This document shows positions 11,440 to 23,225 of a stretch of 64,000 bases of DNA, one piece after another. The notes below the pieces were generated by a model. The model made no database searches. It had not been told where the DNA came from and saw only the letters and a program-made list of their open reading frames with translations. A program made the position numbers and the translations under genes. This stretch comes from Guillardia theta CCMP2712 (taxonomy: Eukaryota > Cryptophyceae > Pyrenomonadales > Geminigeraceae): assembly GCF_000315625.1 (NCBI RefSeq), contig NW_005434651.1, forward strand, positions 359,045 to 423,044. Reading direction: 5' to 3'. The stretch's first letter is position 1. The number at the start of each line of letters is the position of its first letter.

Positions 11440-14075
11440 CACTATCTTCGTTAGCTGTCCTGCGATACTCGGTGCTCTTCATTGCAGCGGCAGCAGCTAT
11501 CTGTGGGTTTCTTCTCCTCACATCGTCAAGCGGAACGTCAGCTGATGGGTGAGCTACTGCAGTACCTCAGAGGGTTGTAAGAGTCGCTTGCAGCTCTGTC
11601 CATGGAGCGCAGCTCCTGTCTTCGCGTGTCCCTTGCCAGGGGAGCTCCTGCAAGCAGATGTCTCTGTCACGGGCTAAGCTCCACAAGCTCCCTCGCTCGG
11701 CTCGTACGGTGGTCAAAGGTACCTCATTCGCTGCCCCTTCCATCTCGAGCCCTGGATCAGACGCGTACACGCAGGGAAAAGCATGCTGTCGAGCGTACGA
11801 GAGGACGAGAAGGTGAAGGTGAGGCTCTACATGGAAAGTCAGGTACGCAGCAGTCGATGCCATGCTGCATGTCAGCTGACCTGTTGTAGTGTCCTGCTTG
11901 CAAGAAGTATTCCACTACTTACATTAAGCAACTTCTCGAAACTCCGGGGGTGAGGTGCTATGAGGTTGGGTATGTTTGCTCATCTAGTCTACCTGCAGGT
12001 GAAGGACATTGTGGATTTCAAGTTTGTTCCGTGGGGAAATGGAAAGATTCTCAACAATCAACAAGTCAGTCAGGTTGTGAAGAAAGGTGGGACTGACAAC
12101 AAAGCAGGTTCTCAACACAACTCAGCTGCTCTCGAGCACTTTGAATCATCTGGAGCTCGCGGTGCAATCGCAGAACTCAATTGTGGATTCACTGGTCCAC
12201 GACTTCAACAACATGTGGAGATCTTTGAGCTTCGAGATTACTCACTTAAAGCAAAATCGTACTTCTACTAGCTTTCAGTCTTCTCTCTGTAACTCGTTGG
12301 AGCAGCCATCGTCAAGAAGTATACCTCACTCGCACACTTTTCGACTCGTGAGAAGGCTGTGAAGCAATCTCTCTTCTCTGAGGAGGAATGGCTCGCCAAT
12401 CAAACTCAGTTCAACATGGAGGATTGGATCTCTGATCACACTCTGCCCGGTATCGATGAGTGGCTGGCAAACCAGACGTCTTTCGACTTCGAGGCTTGGC
12501 TTTCTTCCCAGCCCACGTATGATATCGAAAGCTGGCTGAGTGGAGGATCAGGAGCTGCAGGTGACTTTGAGTTGGAGCTGGCGAGGTGACAATGGGACTG
12601 AATCTCACTAGGTAACGCCAGCAACTCGACGGACTCGCGATCCGACATTCAGAAGTGGCTGGACGACCAGCCCGACTTCGATTTTGAGGTTCTTTGTCCT
12701 GGGCATGTGCTGGGTATGACGATTCGTTTAGGCGTGGCTAGCGGCTCAGCCGGTCTTCGACTTTGACGGCTGGTTGTCGAACGTTTCTAAGGCCCAGCAG
12801 GTGGAGGCGGAAGACGCAAAAGCTTTTGTTGAGTTCAGTTGACTGCTGTCACAGGACACTTCCTCCAATTCGTCTGGCTCGGGGCTCTTGAGCGAAGGGT
12901 CCATCGTTTCCCTCCAAGCAAAGCTGGACAAGTTGACGAGCAAGCTGATGCTTTTGAAGAAGGCATGCGTCGTTCAATTCCTCTTGTTGACTCTGACCTG
13001 CTTCCTTGCAGTTGGGCTCCCGCATCCGAGCTCTAAGGTAAGCAGAGATGGAGGGAAAGCGAAGGTTGTCGATCTGAAGGTGTAGGGTCAGGACATCCGC
13101 CTTGCATAAGAGGCAGGCGTTGGCCGAGGAGTCTTCGCACTCGATCAACCTCAACCTCGTGTTCCTCTGCCAGCATGGAAGTCAAGAGTGTGCGGGTAAC
13201 GCCTGGGAGAACTGCATTCAGGTATCTCCTTGATAGCTCGGGAAGGAGGAAGAGGTTGTGAAGAAGAATGACTCGACGAGCAGAGCATGTATCCTGATCA
13301 GCAGACTTTCTTCCCTGTCATCGATTGCGTCGAGAAACGAGGCTGTGCGGAGGGACAGAAGGCCCCCGAGGACTGCGAAGGCGAACCGCAAGGTGAAGGT
13401 GTGAGAGAGAGGGGCTGACGGGCTGACGGGCTGATAGCTGTGGCGGGAGGATGCGTTCACGAGTTCGGTCACGGAGTGATGGATATCAACGCGCTGCAAG
13501 CTTGTGTGTATGGATCTCAAGGACGAGGACTCCAGATCCCGGTCTCTTGTACTCTCTCGTCACCCTCCTTTACAGTCCTCTGCTTCCCTATGACTTCCGA
13601 AGCCTCCTGCTGCTCTTTTCTTCCGGCCCCTCACCTCCTTTCAGGAGTCGACAATCTTGCTGCTCCAAGCAGCGAAGGAGACGAGCGAGGCAACGGGCAG
13701 GCAGTGGGTAAGAGCACAAGCTTCTGTCACCCTGCATGATATGCACCTAGGTGCCCTGGCTGACCATCGACGGCGTTTCTCCCGCGACCAGTCAAGATGA
13801 CTTTGGGCAGATCTTCCTGGTCTCTTGTTCTGCTCCCCTCGTGCACGAAGCATTCTCTCCGACTTGCTCCTCCTTGTCTTCATCGCTCCTCCCTCCCCCT
13901 TGCCTCTTGCACTCTCCTCGTTCCTCCGACTGACCCTCGAGGTCGTCAGGTCGGCATGCATGTATGCAACGCCTACGCCAAGAAGACTGGCAAGACCCCT
14001 CCCTCGCAGTGCAGCTCCTTCATCACTCAAGTTCCCGCGGATCCCTGGGCTGCTTTCAACGGGACGAGCTTGTGA
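11440..14075 (+). CDS. GILT-family thiol reductase with an inserted coiled coil and 12-residue tandem repeat
   Basis: GILT enzymes reduce disulfides in lysosomal or secretory compartments. The N-terminus is unresolved: an open frame near 11465-11548 encodes a hydrophobic leader (VLFIAAAAAICGFLLL) but no ATG was fixed. The active-site exon (11890-11949) reads CPACKKYSTTYIKQLLETPG, followed by DIVDFKFVPWGNGKI. The family signature CQHGSQECAGNAWENC is intact at about 13170-13220. Later exons give YPDQQTFFPVIDCVEKRGC, VPWLTIDGV (about 13750) and CNAYAKKTGKTPPSQC. Between the CxxC and CQHG motifs, where relatives have a few dozen residues, lie a helical segment and at least six units of xWLxxQPxFDFE (about 12360-12800). 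The stop is TGA 14073-14075. A GTGAGG donor overlaps that stop, so the gene may splice on to a coding-like exon ending at 14548. Confidence 0.85.
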
Positions 14076-14548
14076 GGAAAGAAGCCGCCTCCTCCTCCTC
14101 CTAACGGCTCTCGGAGCTTCGACCCTCGTCTACCGCGTGATTAAATCTCTTTCTTCTTCTCCCTCCTCTCCTTCTCCTGCTTGCTCCTGTTTCGATCGCG
14201 GCTCCGTGCAGCCTCGATCACATCATGGGCTCTGTCGATCCACAAGAAGATCTGCGAACGAGGTCATGCAGGAGGGGGCGAGTGTGGCGGACCTCCTCTG
14301 GAGGAGTGTCGAGCCAGTAGGTGCCCTGATAGTCGGGGGGAGGAAGAGGAACGTCCATGGCTCGCCATCTGCAACGCGGTGAGCTAGGGAGGAGCTCTAG
14401 CTTGAGCTTCCAACCTCTCGCTCCTCCTCCTCTCCTGCCTCAGCAGCAACGCCAAGGAATGATGCATGCTCTCGAGCAACTGCACAGTGAATGGGTCAGG
14501 GAGGATGAGGAGAAGGACAGGGAGAGGAACGCGTCGGGAGGAGAGTGA
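14076..14548 (+). other. Possible extra 3' exons of the GILT-like gene
   Basis: Two coding-like plus-strand blocks lie between the GILT-like stop and the convergent gene. 14181-14387 is a cysteine-rich open frame containing ECGGPPLEECRASRCPDS. About 14446-14548 reads MMHALEQLHSEWVREDEEKD and ends in TGA 14546-14548, after a long pyrimidine tract and a CTCAG acceptor. If they are real, the convergent gap to the next gene would be 19 bp, similar to other pairs here. I could not find one consistent splice path. Confidence 0.3.
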
Positions 14549-14567
14549 AACCTGTCTGTCTTGGAGC

Positions 14568-14985
14568 TCACCAACGTTTGCCTTCCGATGAGGTCAAGGA
14601 GAAGAGAAGGAGCAAGTGACGCACATGCACTAAGGGACGAGGGAGAAACGTGTAGTCCTCGTTAACCGCGAGTATCTGTACTGGCTTGCCCTGCCAGTCA
14701 GCCAGGGATGTTGACTCATTGAAGAATTTCCTGCTGGCATGTGATGAGGAGGGAGGAGGGAGAAACGAGACCGGAAGGTCGGAGGGACAGCATAAGACTC
14801 CCGCGCAGCTGACAAGTTCCGTTCCTGCGACATCAGGACGATGCTCCTCTCTTGCCTGGGACTCGAAGGCACTGAACAAGAATGAGAGTGAACGAAGGAA
14901 AGAGGTGAGGAGGAGCAGGAGAAGGAGAAGGAGAAGGAGAAGGAGAAGGAGCAGAAGCAGGAGCAGGAGCAGAAGCAGAAGTAGA

Positions 14986-15050
<65 letters not shown>

Positions 15051-16937
15051 AAGCAGAAGCAGGAGCAGGATCAGCAAAAAGACCATGCAAGCCCCAAAGC
15101 CGTTCCAGCCAGATATAGAACTCCCTCAAGGCTTTCTGCGTCATGGTCGTCCGTCAAGACTCTCGAAAGGCTCTGGGTCGACCGGCAGGTGCGGGTCATA
15201 ACTGACCTTGTTCGCCCTTGTTCGCTCCTCCTCCACCATGTCCCTCGTGTACACGAGCTGCAAGAGGATCAAGGAAGCAGCGGGTCACAGAGCGACTCAC
15301 TCGCTCCCTCGAATGAGCGATCTTCATCTTCATCCACCAGTCGTCTGTCGTAAGGTGCGCGTCTGTCCGTCTGCGAGTCTGACGATGCGAGTGAGCAGCG
15401 AGGCTAAAAGATGCTTCGAGGGTTTGAGCGATCGAAAAGATTATGGAGGAGGCCAAGAGGTTGTCGCACCTCCAAGTCTTCTTCACTCACTAGTTGAGAA
15501 TCCTTCTCCAGGTTGTCGATGACGTCACCATGCTTATGAAACTCCTCAAAAAGGAATAAAACAGTTCAAGGTCGCGGTAACTCACGCATTCCTCCACGTG
15601 GTCAGCGAACAGCTTCTTTACGATGAAGGTGTTCTGGTAGAGTGTGAGCACGGCTTGCTATCGTCATCCTCACACACTAATGTAGGAGCTTGTCGCATCT
15701 CATCGCAGCTGCCGTTGGCATTAACGTCGGAGTTGGAATCAGAAGCGTCCTCCAGCATCTCTCGCATACACAAGCCCCAGTCCTTGTTGTAATCCTCCAT
15801 GTCAACGATGTGCTTTGCGAGACCGGAGGACCTTGAAGACCAGGTCACTTGTCTCGTCTCACACAGCCTGACGTACTGTGTCGATGACTCGTAGGACTCA
15901 GTCTCGACCGTGTCCGTCGCATCCTCATCTGCGCACGCCTCCTCTGCTTCCATGGCTTTGCCTGTGCACGCCTGCTCTACGGCTAGCGATACCTCTCGCC
16001 CTCCCTTCGCTCTATCCAATCTCAGGGCTGTGAGAGCTTGATGCAGGAGCTGAAAAGAAACTGTTGGACTGAGCACAAGCAGCTCGCTCTGTACCTCAAC
16101 ATGATCGTAGAACGTTTGCACCAGGTCTCTTAACCCGACATCTGTTGCAACGTGAGACACACCATCCAACCATCCCATCACAGATCGACCTGCCGGCAGT
16201 TCTCGCCTCCCCTCTTTATGCCACTTCTCGAGCATGGGCGGCAAGAGGGAGGCGACGCCCCTCGCCTTCTCCTCCCGCACGCTCGAGAGCCACACGACCA
16301 TCTCCTCCATCCCGACCATCAACGCCCTCGCGCACACTGCAAGTCGGTGGATCCTGGCGCTCTAGCAAGCTCAAGTCACTGTTACAGCCTGACTCTTACA
16401 TGCACTACAAGTGACTCGCAGTTCTCGGTGGATTGAGGAAAGAAAACCTGAAGAGATCCGCATCAGCAACACCCTTTGCAAGCTTCTCTTGAGCACCCAT
16501 CGTATCGCAACCGCATCTTGAGCTTCAACCTCAGCCTGTATCGCATACTTCAATCGAGCAAACAGGATATTCCTTGCTCGGTGAAAGCACTGGAGAGAGT
16601 GCTGGCGCCATGCGAGGAACAAAGCTTCTTCCCGCGAACAAGATCCTGTATCTAGGAGCCCTCCCCTGGTCCTCGCGTCGACCTCTTGCGAGATAACGTG
16701 CAGTGTCTCGTTCATGCGGAGGAGGAGTGGGAGAACTTGACCCTCTGCGGCACCAATCTGATGAACATGCTGGCCATCTGTCGTGCCGTTGCACTGTTGG
16801 CTTGACACGCGAAAGACTCTCTGCCGAGGCAAGCGCCATGGCTTGCAATGAAGGTGCTTCACGAGACTGAACTCGCTGTATGAGACACTGCAGCATCGGC
16901 TACATCCAAAAAGCAACAAGATCCAGACTCTGATCAT
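14568..16937 (-). CDS. Unknown protein with a hydrophobic N-terminus, multi-exon
   Basis: Start: ATG 16937-16935, opening MIRVWILLLFGCSRCCSVSY, a likely signal peptide. Exon 1 runs to about 16440 and includes RARNILFARLKYAIQAEVEA. The second large exon (about 16340-15690) includes EMVVWLSSVREEKARGVASL and VGLRDLVQTFYDHVEVQSEL. A 44-nt intron with a GTGTGTGAG donor joins it to NTFIVKKLFADHVEEC. Further short exons read EEFHKHGDVIDNLEKDSQL, LVYTRDMVEEERTRANK and KALREFYIWLERLWGLHGLF. The last exon holds WQGKPVQILAVNEDYTFLP and ends EGKRW at TGA 14568-14570. The GGAGCA/AGGAGA repeat at 14920-15071 sits in an intron. No known domain is recognised. Confidence 0.65.
14920..15071. repeat. (AGGAGC)n / (AGGAGA)n purine repeat
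   Basis: About 150 bp of AGGAGA units gives way to AGGAGC and AGAAGC units. On the plus strand it would spell an RS dipeptide run, but flanking evidence favours an intron of the minus-strand gene. The unit length of six keeps several frames open on both strands. Confidence 0.85.
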
Positions 16938-17234
16938 GCACTTGCACTTCGACTACCAGTGGGGCTAACGACTACGAGAACCTCTCGACTTCCGACCGCT
17001 CGTACCCCTTGGGTCCTCCGACTGTCATGGGTGGCGAGGGTTGATTGGATCAATCCTCCATCCTTCACCCGGATGTGTACTCGGCCTCAAGCAACATCCT
17101 GCTGTGCATGTGCTTGTCACCTTGTAGCCACCTCGACCTCAAGTCTCTGACGCCCTGCTCGCCCTCCTTGCTGCTTGCATTCGCTCCTGGAACCTGCTCA
17201 CAGTATATCATTGCAGTCAAGCCCAACACGGCAT

Positions 17235-17307
17235 GCCCGGTTAGCTCAGTCGGCAGAGCGCAAGGCTCTTAACCTTGTGGTCGTGGGTTCGAGCCCCACA
17301 TCGGGCG
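17235..17307 (+). tRNA. tRNA-Lys (anticodon CTT)
   Basis: A complete cloverleaf of about 73 nt: acceptor stem GCCCGGT paired with ATCGGGC (one G-T pair), D-arm TAGCTCAGTCGGCAGAGC, anticodon loop CTCTTAA with anticodon CTT, and T-arm GTGGGTTCGAGCCCCAC with the standard TTCGA. There is no intron and no encoded CCA. A T5 run at 17324-17328 and a longer T run near 17346-17352 follow and can serve as the Pol III terminator. It lies in the head-to-head gap between two protein genes. Confidence 0.95.
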
Positions 17308-17323
17308 AAGCTCCGACTGAAAC

Positions 17324-17352
17324 TTTTTGACTGGACTCTAGAGTCTTTTTTT
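17324..17352 (+). terminator. Pol III T-run terminator for tRNA-Lys
   Basis: A TTTTT at 17324-17328 lies 17 nt after the tRNA, and a second run of seven Ts at about 17346-17352 follows it. Pol III ends transcription at such runs. Confidence 0.7.
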
Positions 17353-17430
17353 CTTTTACAACATTCTTTTTGACTCCGAGCGCTGCAGTGAGCACACGGG
17401 GCTGGTAGGGTGGTAGTGCTGATTGGTGCA

Positions 17431-17457
17431 GGGGTGGGGTGAGGGGTGGTGGGGTGG
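17431..17457 (+). promoter_or_regulatory. G-run motif before the C2/inhibitor gene start
   Basis: GGGGTGGGGTGAGGGG followed by GGGGTGG ends 21 nt before ATG 17479. Equivalent G-runs precede other start codons on their own strand: 31947-31956, 42862-42868, 47119-47110 (minus), 55170-55164 (minus) and 55218-55227. Confidence 0.4.
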
Positions 17458-17478
17458 TCAAGTTTGTCTCTTCCGGGC

Positions 17479-20135
17479 ATGGCACTAACGCTGCCAGCGC
17501 TTGAAGCAGCTTCAAGGATGCAGGACCCTCTGTCTCTAGCGAGCGAGGGCAGGCAGGATTACAGAGAGCTCAGCAGAGCCAGCGGTGCCGTCTCTGTGTT
17601 CAACTCCATCCCAGCGTCCATCACATCGAGGATCAGCAGTGGACTTGACAAGGACAGCGTGTTGATCGATCCGCTGGTTCCTCAGCAAGTAGCCGGGGAC
17701 ACATTCAACTACTCCTCCAGGGCTAGCCAGCCGTCGCTGTCTGAGCAGCTGCCTGAGAACATCGGGTCTTTGATTCAAGGGGAACGACGAGCGGAGGTCA
17801 TCCGGGAGGAGATGAGGGCTTCGAGACGTTGGAGCGACTCCATCGCTGACCGAGCCTCCACGCTCAACAACCCGCCTGTCATCTACGTGCCCGAACCCCA
17901 ACAGGTTCAGACAGATCCGCTCACCACCACGTATACGTCATCTGCCCGTTCCATCTCAACCAGGGAAAGGATTGTGTTCCCCATTCCGCAGTCGGTAATC
18001 CAGCAAGGGAGACCTCTGCCGCAGCTAGTGGAGCATTCGAATGCCACCAACGATGCAGACAAGGCCAAGTCCTTCTTCGACAAGTATTCGTGGGTGCGCA
18101 TGGAACAAGGTATGCAATGGATGTTGAATGCGCTACAGCTAACACGTGCTGTAGACCTTCAGTCGTCTCAGGACCCCACCTTCAACAAGTATATGAGCAA
18201 GCAGGAGACAGAGAGGATTGAATCTATCATCCCCGAGAAGTCCTGGAAGCAGGAAGGCATGAATGAAAAAATTGGGAAGATGCCAAGAGATGAAGTGTTC
18301 AAGTACTTGAAGGAATGTGAAGATGACTACAAGGAAAAACAATTCCGAGCGAAACATATCGACGATGGTGGACTTGCAGAGTACAATCTGAGAGAATCGG
18401 AGGTACGGCTGATGGAAGCAAGAAGCATGGCACGTGAAGAGCTCACAAAGATCTCGAAACAGACCAGGTAGCTGACAACTTTAACTTCACCACTCTGAAT
18501 GGTTGCAGGGGGAGCAGCTCCAATGAGAACTTTGTGCCAAAGAAGTGAGTGTTGCTCTTGTTGCGATAGAATACAAGCTCACACTTGACGCAAGTCCTCC
18601 TTCTGTTTCTCGCATAGACAACTTCGAAGGTCAAGGAGCTTACAAACAGGACAACAAGGTCAATCTCTCATCGCTCTCTCATCTGTTTCACTTTGCTCTC
18701 GTCTGTTTATGCCTCTTTTGCTTCTCCTCCTCTTCGCTGATTCAGTCTACTTCTCCTGCAGTCCTTTTCCAGGGTTAAAGGTATTCAGAGCATTTTGTCT
18801 GTTCACGTTCGCGAGGCTGTCGGCTTAGCTGTTCTGCTGCAAAATCAAGCAGGTGCGTGAGCAAAGCTGAGGAAGATGTGAAGGTGACGAGGCTCTGACA
18901 GTCGGCGTGCACTCTCCATGGGTCTACGTCTCAATGTCTCTAAGGAGAGCAAATCCTTCCTCACAGCAGAAGCAAGAGATCACCAGGTGACAGCAAGCGA
19001 ACAAAGGGGAGGGTGACGACACGAAAGGCTTTCTCGTTGCCTTCCCTACGACTTCGGACATGCCTCGTCTTCCTATCTCGTGCAAGGGCCTGACGGGAGG
19101 AGCATCGAGGAAATCGATCTGGTACGAGCACCTCCTCTCCCATACCCCTCGTGATGCACCCACAGGTCGAGACCTACAGGGATGAGCGAGAAGACGCGAG
19201 AGGAGTGGGAGGGGTAGCGCAAGCAGGCGAGTCTCGTAGTTGATGACACGTGCAGATGGTCAGATGGAACGAGACTTTTCAGCTGCGCCTCGAACAAGAA
19301 GAGTACATAGACTCCGAGCTGATCCTCACTGTGTGTCCTCCTGTGCCTCCCCAGCTCTGCTGAGTGACTTTCAAGGTTCACGAAGTCAAGAAGGAGGGCA
19401 TCCATGATCCCACGGGGAGAATGATCGGACAGACTAACGCCATCTCACTCCGAGACCTCTACTCATACGGCAGGATGGAGGCTTGGCTTCAGCTTGCCCC
19501 CACGACATCCTTCGGTGAGCAGCAAGGCCTTGTTGGAAGAAATTCATGGGATTTCCTGCAGTCCTCCCCTCCTCGACTGCCATCCCTCAAGTTCGTGTGG
19601 GTATCGAGTATCGCGAGCTCGGTGAAGCAGGAGGAGAAGTGCTTTGACCCTCCTCACGAGTCAACCAGAGAAGTCTTGGGGGCCGACAACACTCGCAACG
19701 GACTTTCCGCCTGCTCCTGACAAGAAGACATGGCCTGAGCTTGAAGGAGTGCCATGCGGCGAAGCTTGCAGGAAGATCAAACAGGAGAGACCAGATGTGG
19801 AGATCAAACTGCTCAAGTTCTCTCTGGTATTCACCTCTCACAACTCTTCCTCCTCCTCCCTGTCCTCCTAACCCCCCCCCCCCCCTCCCCCTCCTTTCTC
19901 TCCACTCCCACACCTCTCGCTTGCTGTTTCATCCTCATCCTTCCGATGCTGACCTTGCGTCTACAGGACACAGACCTTCTCATGGGGTTCGATCTCGCTG
20001 CCGACAATGAGCTTGGAGGAGGCGACGTGCTTGGAAACTTCACGGGCCTCTTCGGGTTCAAATCCGATGCCCAGAGGGTCGAGGATGTGAGCTGCTGTTC
20101 CCCCTTTCTGCTGCTCCTCTCCTCCTTGCACCTGC

Positions 20136-20221
<86 letters not shown>

Positions 20222-20327
20222 GCAGGTGGAGAGATATCTTGCTCGCCAGCGGTTTCAAGTGCTTGTGTTCTACCAGGACGACGGGCTCGTCCGAGGCTGC
20301 CCGAGGCTCCGACGTGTGCCCGAGTGA
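17479..20327 (+). CDS. C2-domain protein with a C-terminal potato-inhibitor-I-like domain
   Basis: Start: ATG 17479 (MALTLPALEAASRMQDPL). The first exon (to 18471) is a long hydrophilic region without a known domain, containing DADKAKSFFDKYSWVRMEQG. Small exons follow (SSSNENFVP; NFEGQGAYKQDNK). A C2-like segment is split over exons: ILSVHVREAVGLAVLLQNQ, then WNETFQLRLEQEEYIDSEL, then MIGQTNAISLRDLYSYGRME. The C-terminal part reads KKTWPELEGVPCGEACRKIK and ERPDVEIKLLK, then after an extra exon (TDLLMGFDLAADNELGGG) FQVLVFYQDDGLV and CPRLRRVPE at TGA 20325-20327. The WPELxG opening and the VxVFY near the end match the potato inhibitor I (eglin-like) serine-protease-inhibitor fold. The region of the inhibitory loop is enlarged, so inhibitory activity is uncertain. 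Confidence 0.7.
20131..20222. repeat. (CTG)n(ATG)n microsatellite in an intron
   Basis: About nine CTG triplets run directly into about 21 ATG triplets. The tract occupies the last intron of the C2/inhibitor gene, between the VEDV exon and the exon beginning VERYLARQRF. Confidence 0.95.
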
Positions 20328-20337
20328 CGAAGAGAGC

Positions 20338-22502
20338 TCAGGGCGGCAGCTGCTGGCTGGGCGGGACAGAAGAGTCAAGGGAGAGGAAGGAGAGAGAGTC
20401 GCCGGTCTTGCTCGTCCTCATCCCTATGCACGTCAATGGTCTTGTCAAGTAGACCCGCGACAAACTCGCCATTGTCTCAGCAGCGGATGAACCCTTCGAG
20501 GCTGCCACCGGGTAGCCGCTCGACGCCATCCTCCTCTTCCCTTCCACAGACATGGTCAGGCTGCTGGAGCTCAGCTCTGACATGCTGGACAATCGCTGCT
20601 TGAACTGTCTTTGTCGCTTGTCCATGCGCCTTCTCGCCTCCTCCATCCTCGCCTCCTCCTTTTTCTCCTTGACGAGCTCCTCCCTCAGCCTTGTAGCCAC
20701 CTTCTCCTCCTCTCTCAGCATTTCCTGCCATCTTCGCTGCAGTTGCTTCTGCTTATGCGCCATCTTCTCCTCCTTCGCTCGCCTCTTCTTCTCTACTTCT
20801 TTCATCGCCGTCTTCACTCCCTCTTCGTAGCTTCTCCGGAAGGACTCTATGGCCTCCATCACGAACGCTCGTCGCTCTTCTGCGCTTTTCTTGGCCTCGA
20901 CAATCTTCATACGGTGCCGTGCTGCCTCCTCCTCCCTCTGCTCCCTTGCTCGCGAGCTGGTTGCCTCTGACCAGTCAGAATCCGACGCTGAAGGCTCTAT
21001 CCTCTCCCTGCTAGCCATCTGCTGGTATCCCAGGATGCTCCTGCCGTATGCCCGGAGCTCCTCCAGCGTCAGCTCGCCGTCGCCGTCCTTGTCGATGAAC
21101 TTGACGAGGTTTTCAATCTCAGCTCGGCTCAACTGCTTGTCCAGCCGCTCCATGTGATCGATGAGCTCCTTCTTCTCCACCGTACCCGACGCGTCCTTGT
21201 CTACAGAGAGGAACACGAGCCGCAGACGGTCGTCCAAGTTCGACCGGTTGGTCTCCCGGTCAAACAGCCACTCGGCAAAGGCTCGATGAATCCGTCGGGG
21301 AACTTGAGAGGAGTCGGGGGCAGCGAAGTAGGCGCTGAGAGAAGTTTGAAGAGACTCCAAGGTGTCGTTGCTGTCCATGGTCTTGGAGAGCGACGTGCCG
21401 GCCTCATGCAGCACTTCTTCGTACAGCTTCATCATCTGCACCCTCTTCTTGCTCCTCCTCCTCTTCTTCTCCTCGAAGCTCTTGGCGTTGTTTCTGTGAG
21501 CATTGGTCAGCGGCCTGAAGTCAGGTGCATGCTCTCACTCGATCGTCTGCTTGAGGTGCTTCTCCTCTCGCTCTTGCTGTCGCAGGCTGCAAGCATCAGG
21601 TCACTCCCATGCATCATCACCCGACCAACTTACCGACTGCGGACGAGGGCGACGTGCCATCGCGTAGCCTTGTCCTTGTCCTCTCTCATTTGCTCCTCCA
21701 TTCGCTTCCCGCTAGAGACTTGCAGGCGCCTCAGCTCGTCCCTGCGCGTCCGTTGGAGGCGCTGCTCCTCCTGGGCCTCCTCCTCCTTCTGCTTCATCTC
21801 CAGCAGGAAGTCCTTCATGTACTTCTTGTTCAGCGCGCCTTCGATCTTACGACGCAAGACTCGCTCCCGGGATTCCACCAGCCGCTGCGATCTGATGTGC
21901 TCCATCTCCTCCAACCTCTGCCTTCTCTGGCTCTTGCTCGCAGCTCCGCAGCCTTCACCGGGCTGATCGGACGGGGGAAGGAGGGAAGAGAGGGGCTGAA
22001 CGGGAAGGGGAGCAGGAGACCTCCGGGGATGAGGGAGGGAAGAAAGACATCTGCGAGACTTGATAGACCTGATGTAGCTCTCGGTGTCTGCCATGTCCCT
22101 TACGTCGCACTCTCTCAGCTTCTTGTACCCGCGGTTGTCCTCCAGCTCCTTCAAGATCTTTCTCTGCTCAGACTGACTCTCCCTGCTCGCGTGTTGCTGC
22201 ATTGCTCCCTCAATCACCTCAAAGATGATGTCTTGCACCATCTTCCTGCAGGCAAAGTCCATGATTCTGCTTCTCATGGTGGCACTTTTCCATTCGTCCT
22301 CCAGCATGTCGATTTCGTTGACATCTGAGGGTGTGAAGGCATGTGGAGGAGAGTCTGCAATGGCGACATGCTCTGTGATGACTCGACCTTCGATCTCGAT
22401 GTCGTCCCATGTTACTTTGGTGACGTTCAACCAGACCGGCTGTCTCCGAACACCATCCTCTTCGTCTTCTTGCGCCTCGTCTTCGAAGTCAGGCTCATAC
22501 AT
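20338..22502 (-). CDS. EF-hand coiled-coil protein
   Basis: A predicted Ca2+-binding cytosolic or cytoskeletal protein. The first ATG in the open frame is 22502 (MYEPDFEDEAQEDEEDG); the frame stays open upstream to about 22560, so a 5' exon is possible. Exon 1 ends near 21640 (HVALVRSR). It joins a short exon LRQQEREEKHLKQTIE and then the last exon from about 21490. Two EF-hand loops are intact: DKDASGTVEKKE and DKDGDGELTLEE (about 21210-21060). A long charged coiled coil follows (RRAKEEKMAHKQKQLQRRWQ). The stop at 20338-20340 lies 10 bp from the stop of the convergent C2/inhibitor gene, so the mature 3' UTRs must overlap. Confidence 0.8.
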
Positions 22503-22734
22503 CTTCTCTTCTCTTCGCTTCAACGGATTTTCTTCATCGTAGGAGACGTCGGACGCGCAGGACCCTATGGGAAGTTTTCAGGTCATAGCAGATAACATAT
22601 CCGGCACTTGTAGTGATAGACAGTTATCTCAATAATTACATTTCATCTTCTCATAAACTGTGCCCATCACATTTCTTATTCTCCTACTACTGTTCTTTCA
22701 TCCTGAATCTCTCCTCTTCTGCATGTTCATTCAG

Positions 22735-23225
22735 TCTTCCCTCCTCCTGCTTCTCTCTTCCAATTCTTCACCTATCCCTCTCCTCTTCTCTTCTTCTTCT
22801 CTTCTACTCTTCCCTTCTGCCCTCCTTCTGCTCTTCCCTTCTGCTCTCCTTCTGCTCTTCTTCTCTTCTCTTCCTGCTCTTCTTCTTCTCTTCTTCTTCT
22901 CTTCTTCTCTTCTTCTTCTCTTCTTCTTCTCTTCTTCTTCTCTTCTTCTTCTCTTCTTCTTCTCTTCTTCTTCTCTTCTTCTTCTCTTCTTCTTCTCTTC
23001 TTCTTCTCTTCTTCTTCTCTTCTTCTGCTCTTCTTCTTCTCTTCTTCTTCTCTTCTTCACTCCTCTTCTCTTCTTCTCTTCTACTCTTCCCTTCTGCTGT
23101 TCTTCTGCTCTTCTTCTTCTCTTCTCCTCTCCTCTCCTTCTGCTCTTCTTCTCTTCTTCACTCTTCTTCTCTTCTTCTTCTCTTCTACTCTTCCCTTCTT
23201 CTCTTCTTCTTCGCTTCTTCTCCAA
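22735..23225. repeat. Polypyrimidine tract, mainly 11-bp unit TTCTTCTTCTC
   Basis: Nearly 490 bp consist almost only of C and T on the plus strand. The core (about 22885-23055) is built from an 11-bp unit. Since 11 is not a multiple of three, all frames stay open and long artefact ORFs appear on both strands. Such mirror-like tracts can form triplex (H-) DNA. It lies between the divergent EF-hand and thioredoxin-domain genes. Confidence 0.9.

Noticed and set aside
14686..15201. An apparent SR-protein-like RSRSRS frame
   Set aside because: The RS run is a translation of an AGGAGC repeat, and the flanks fit better as introns and exons of the minus-strand gene.
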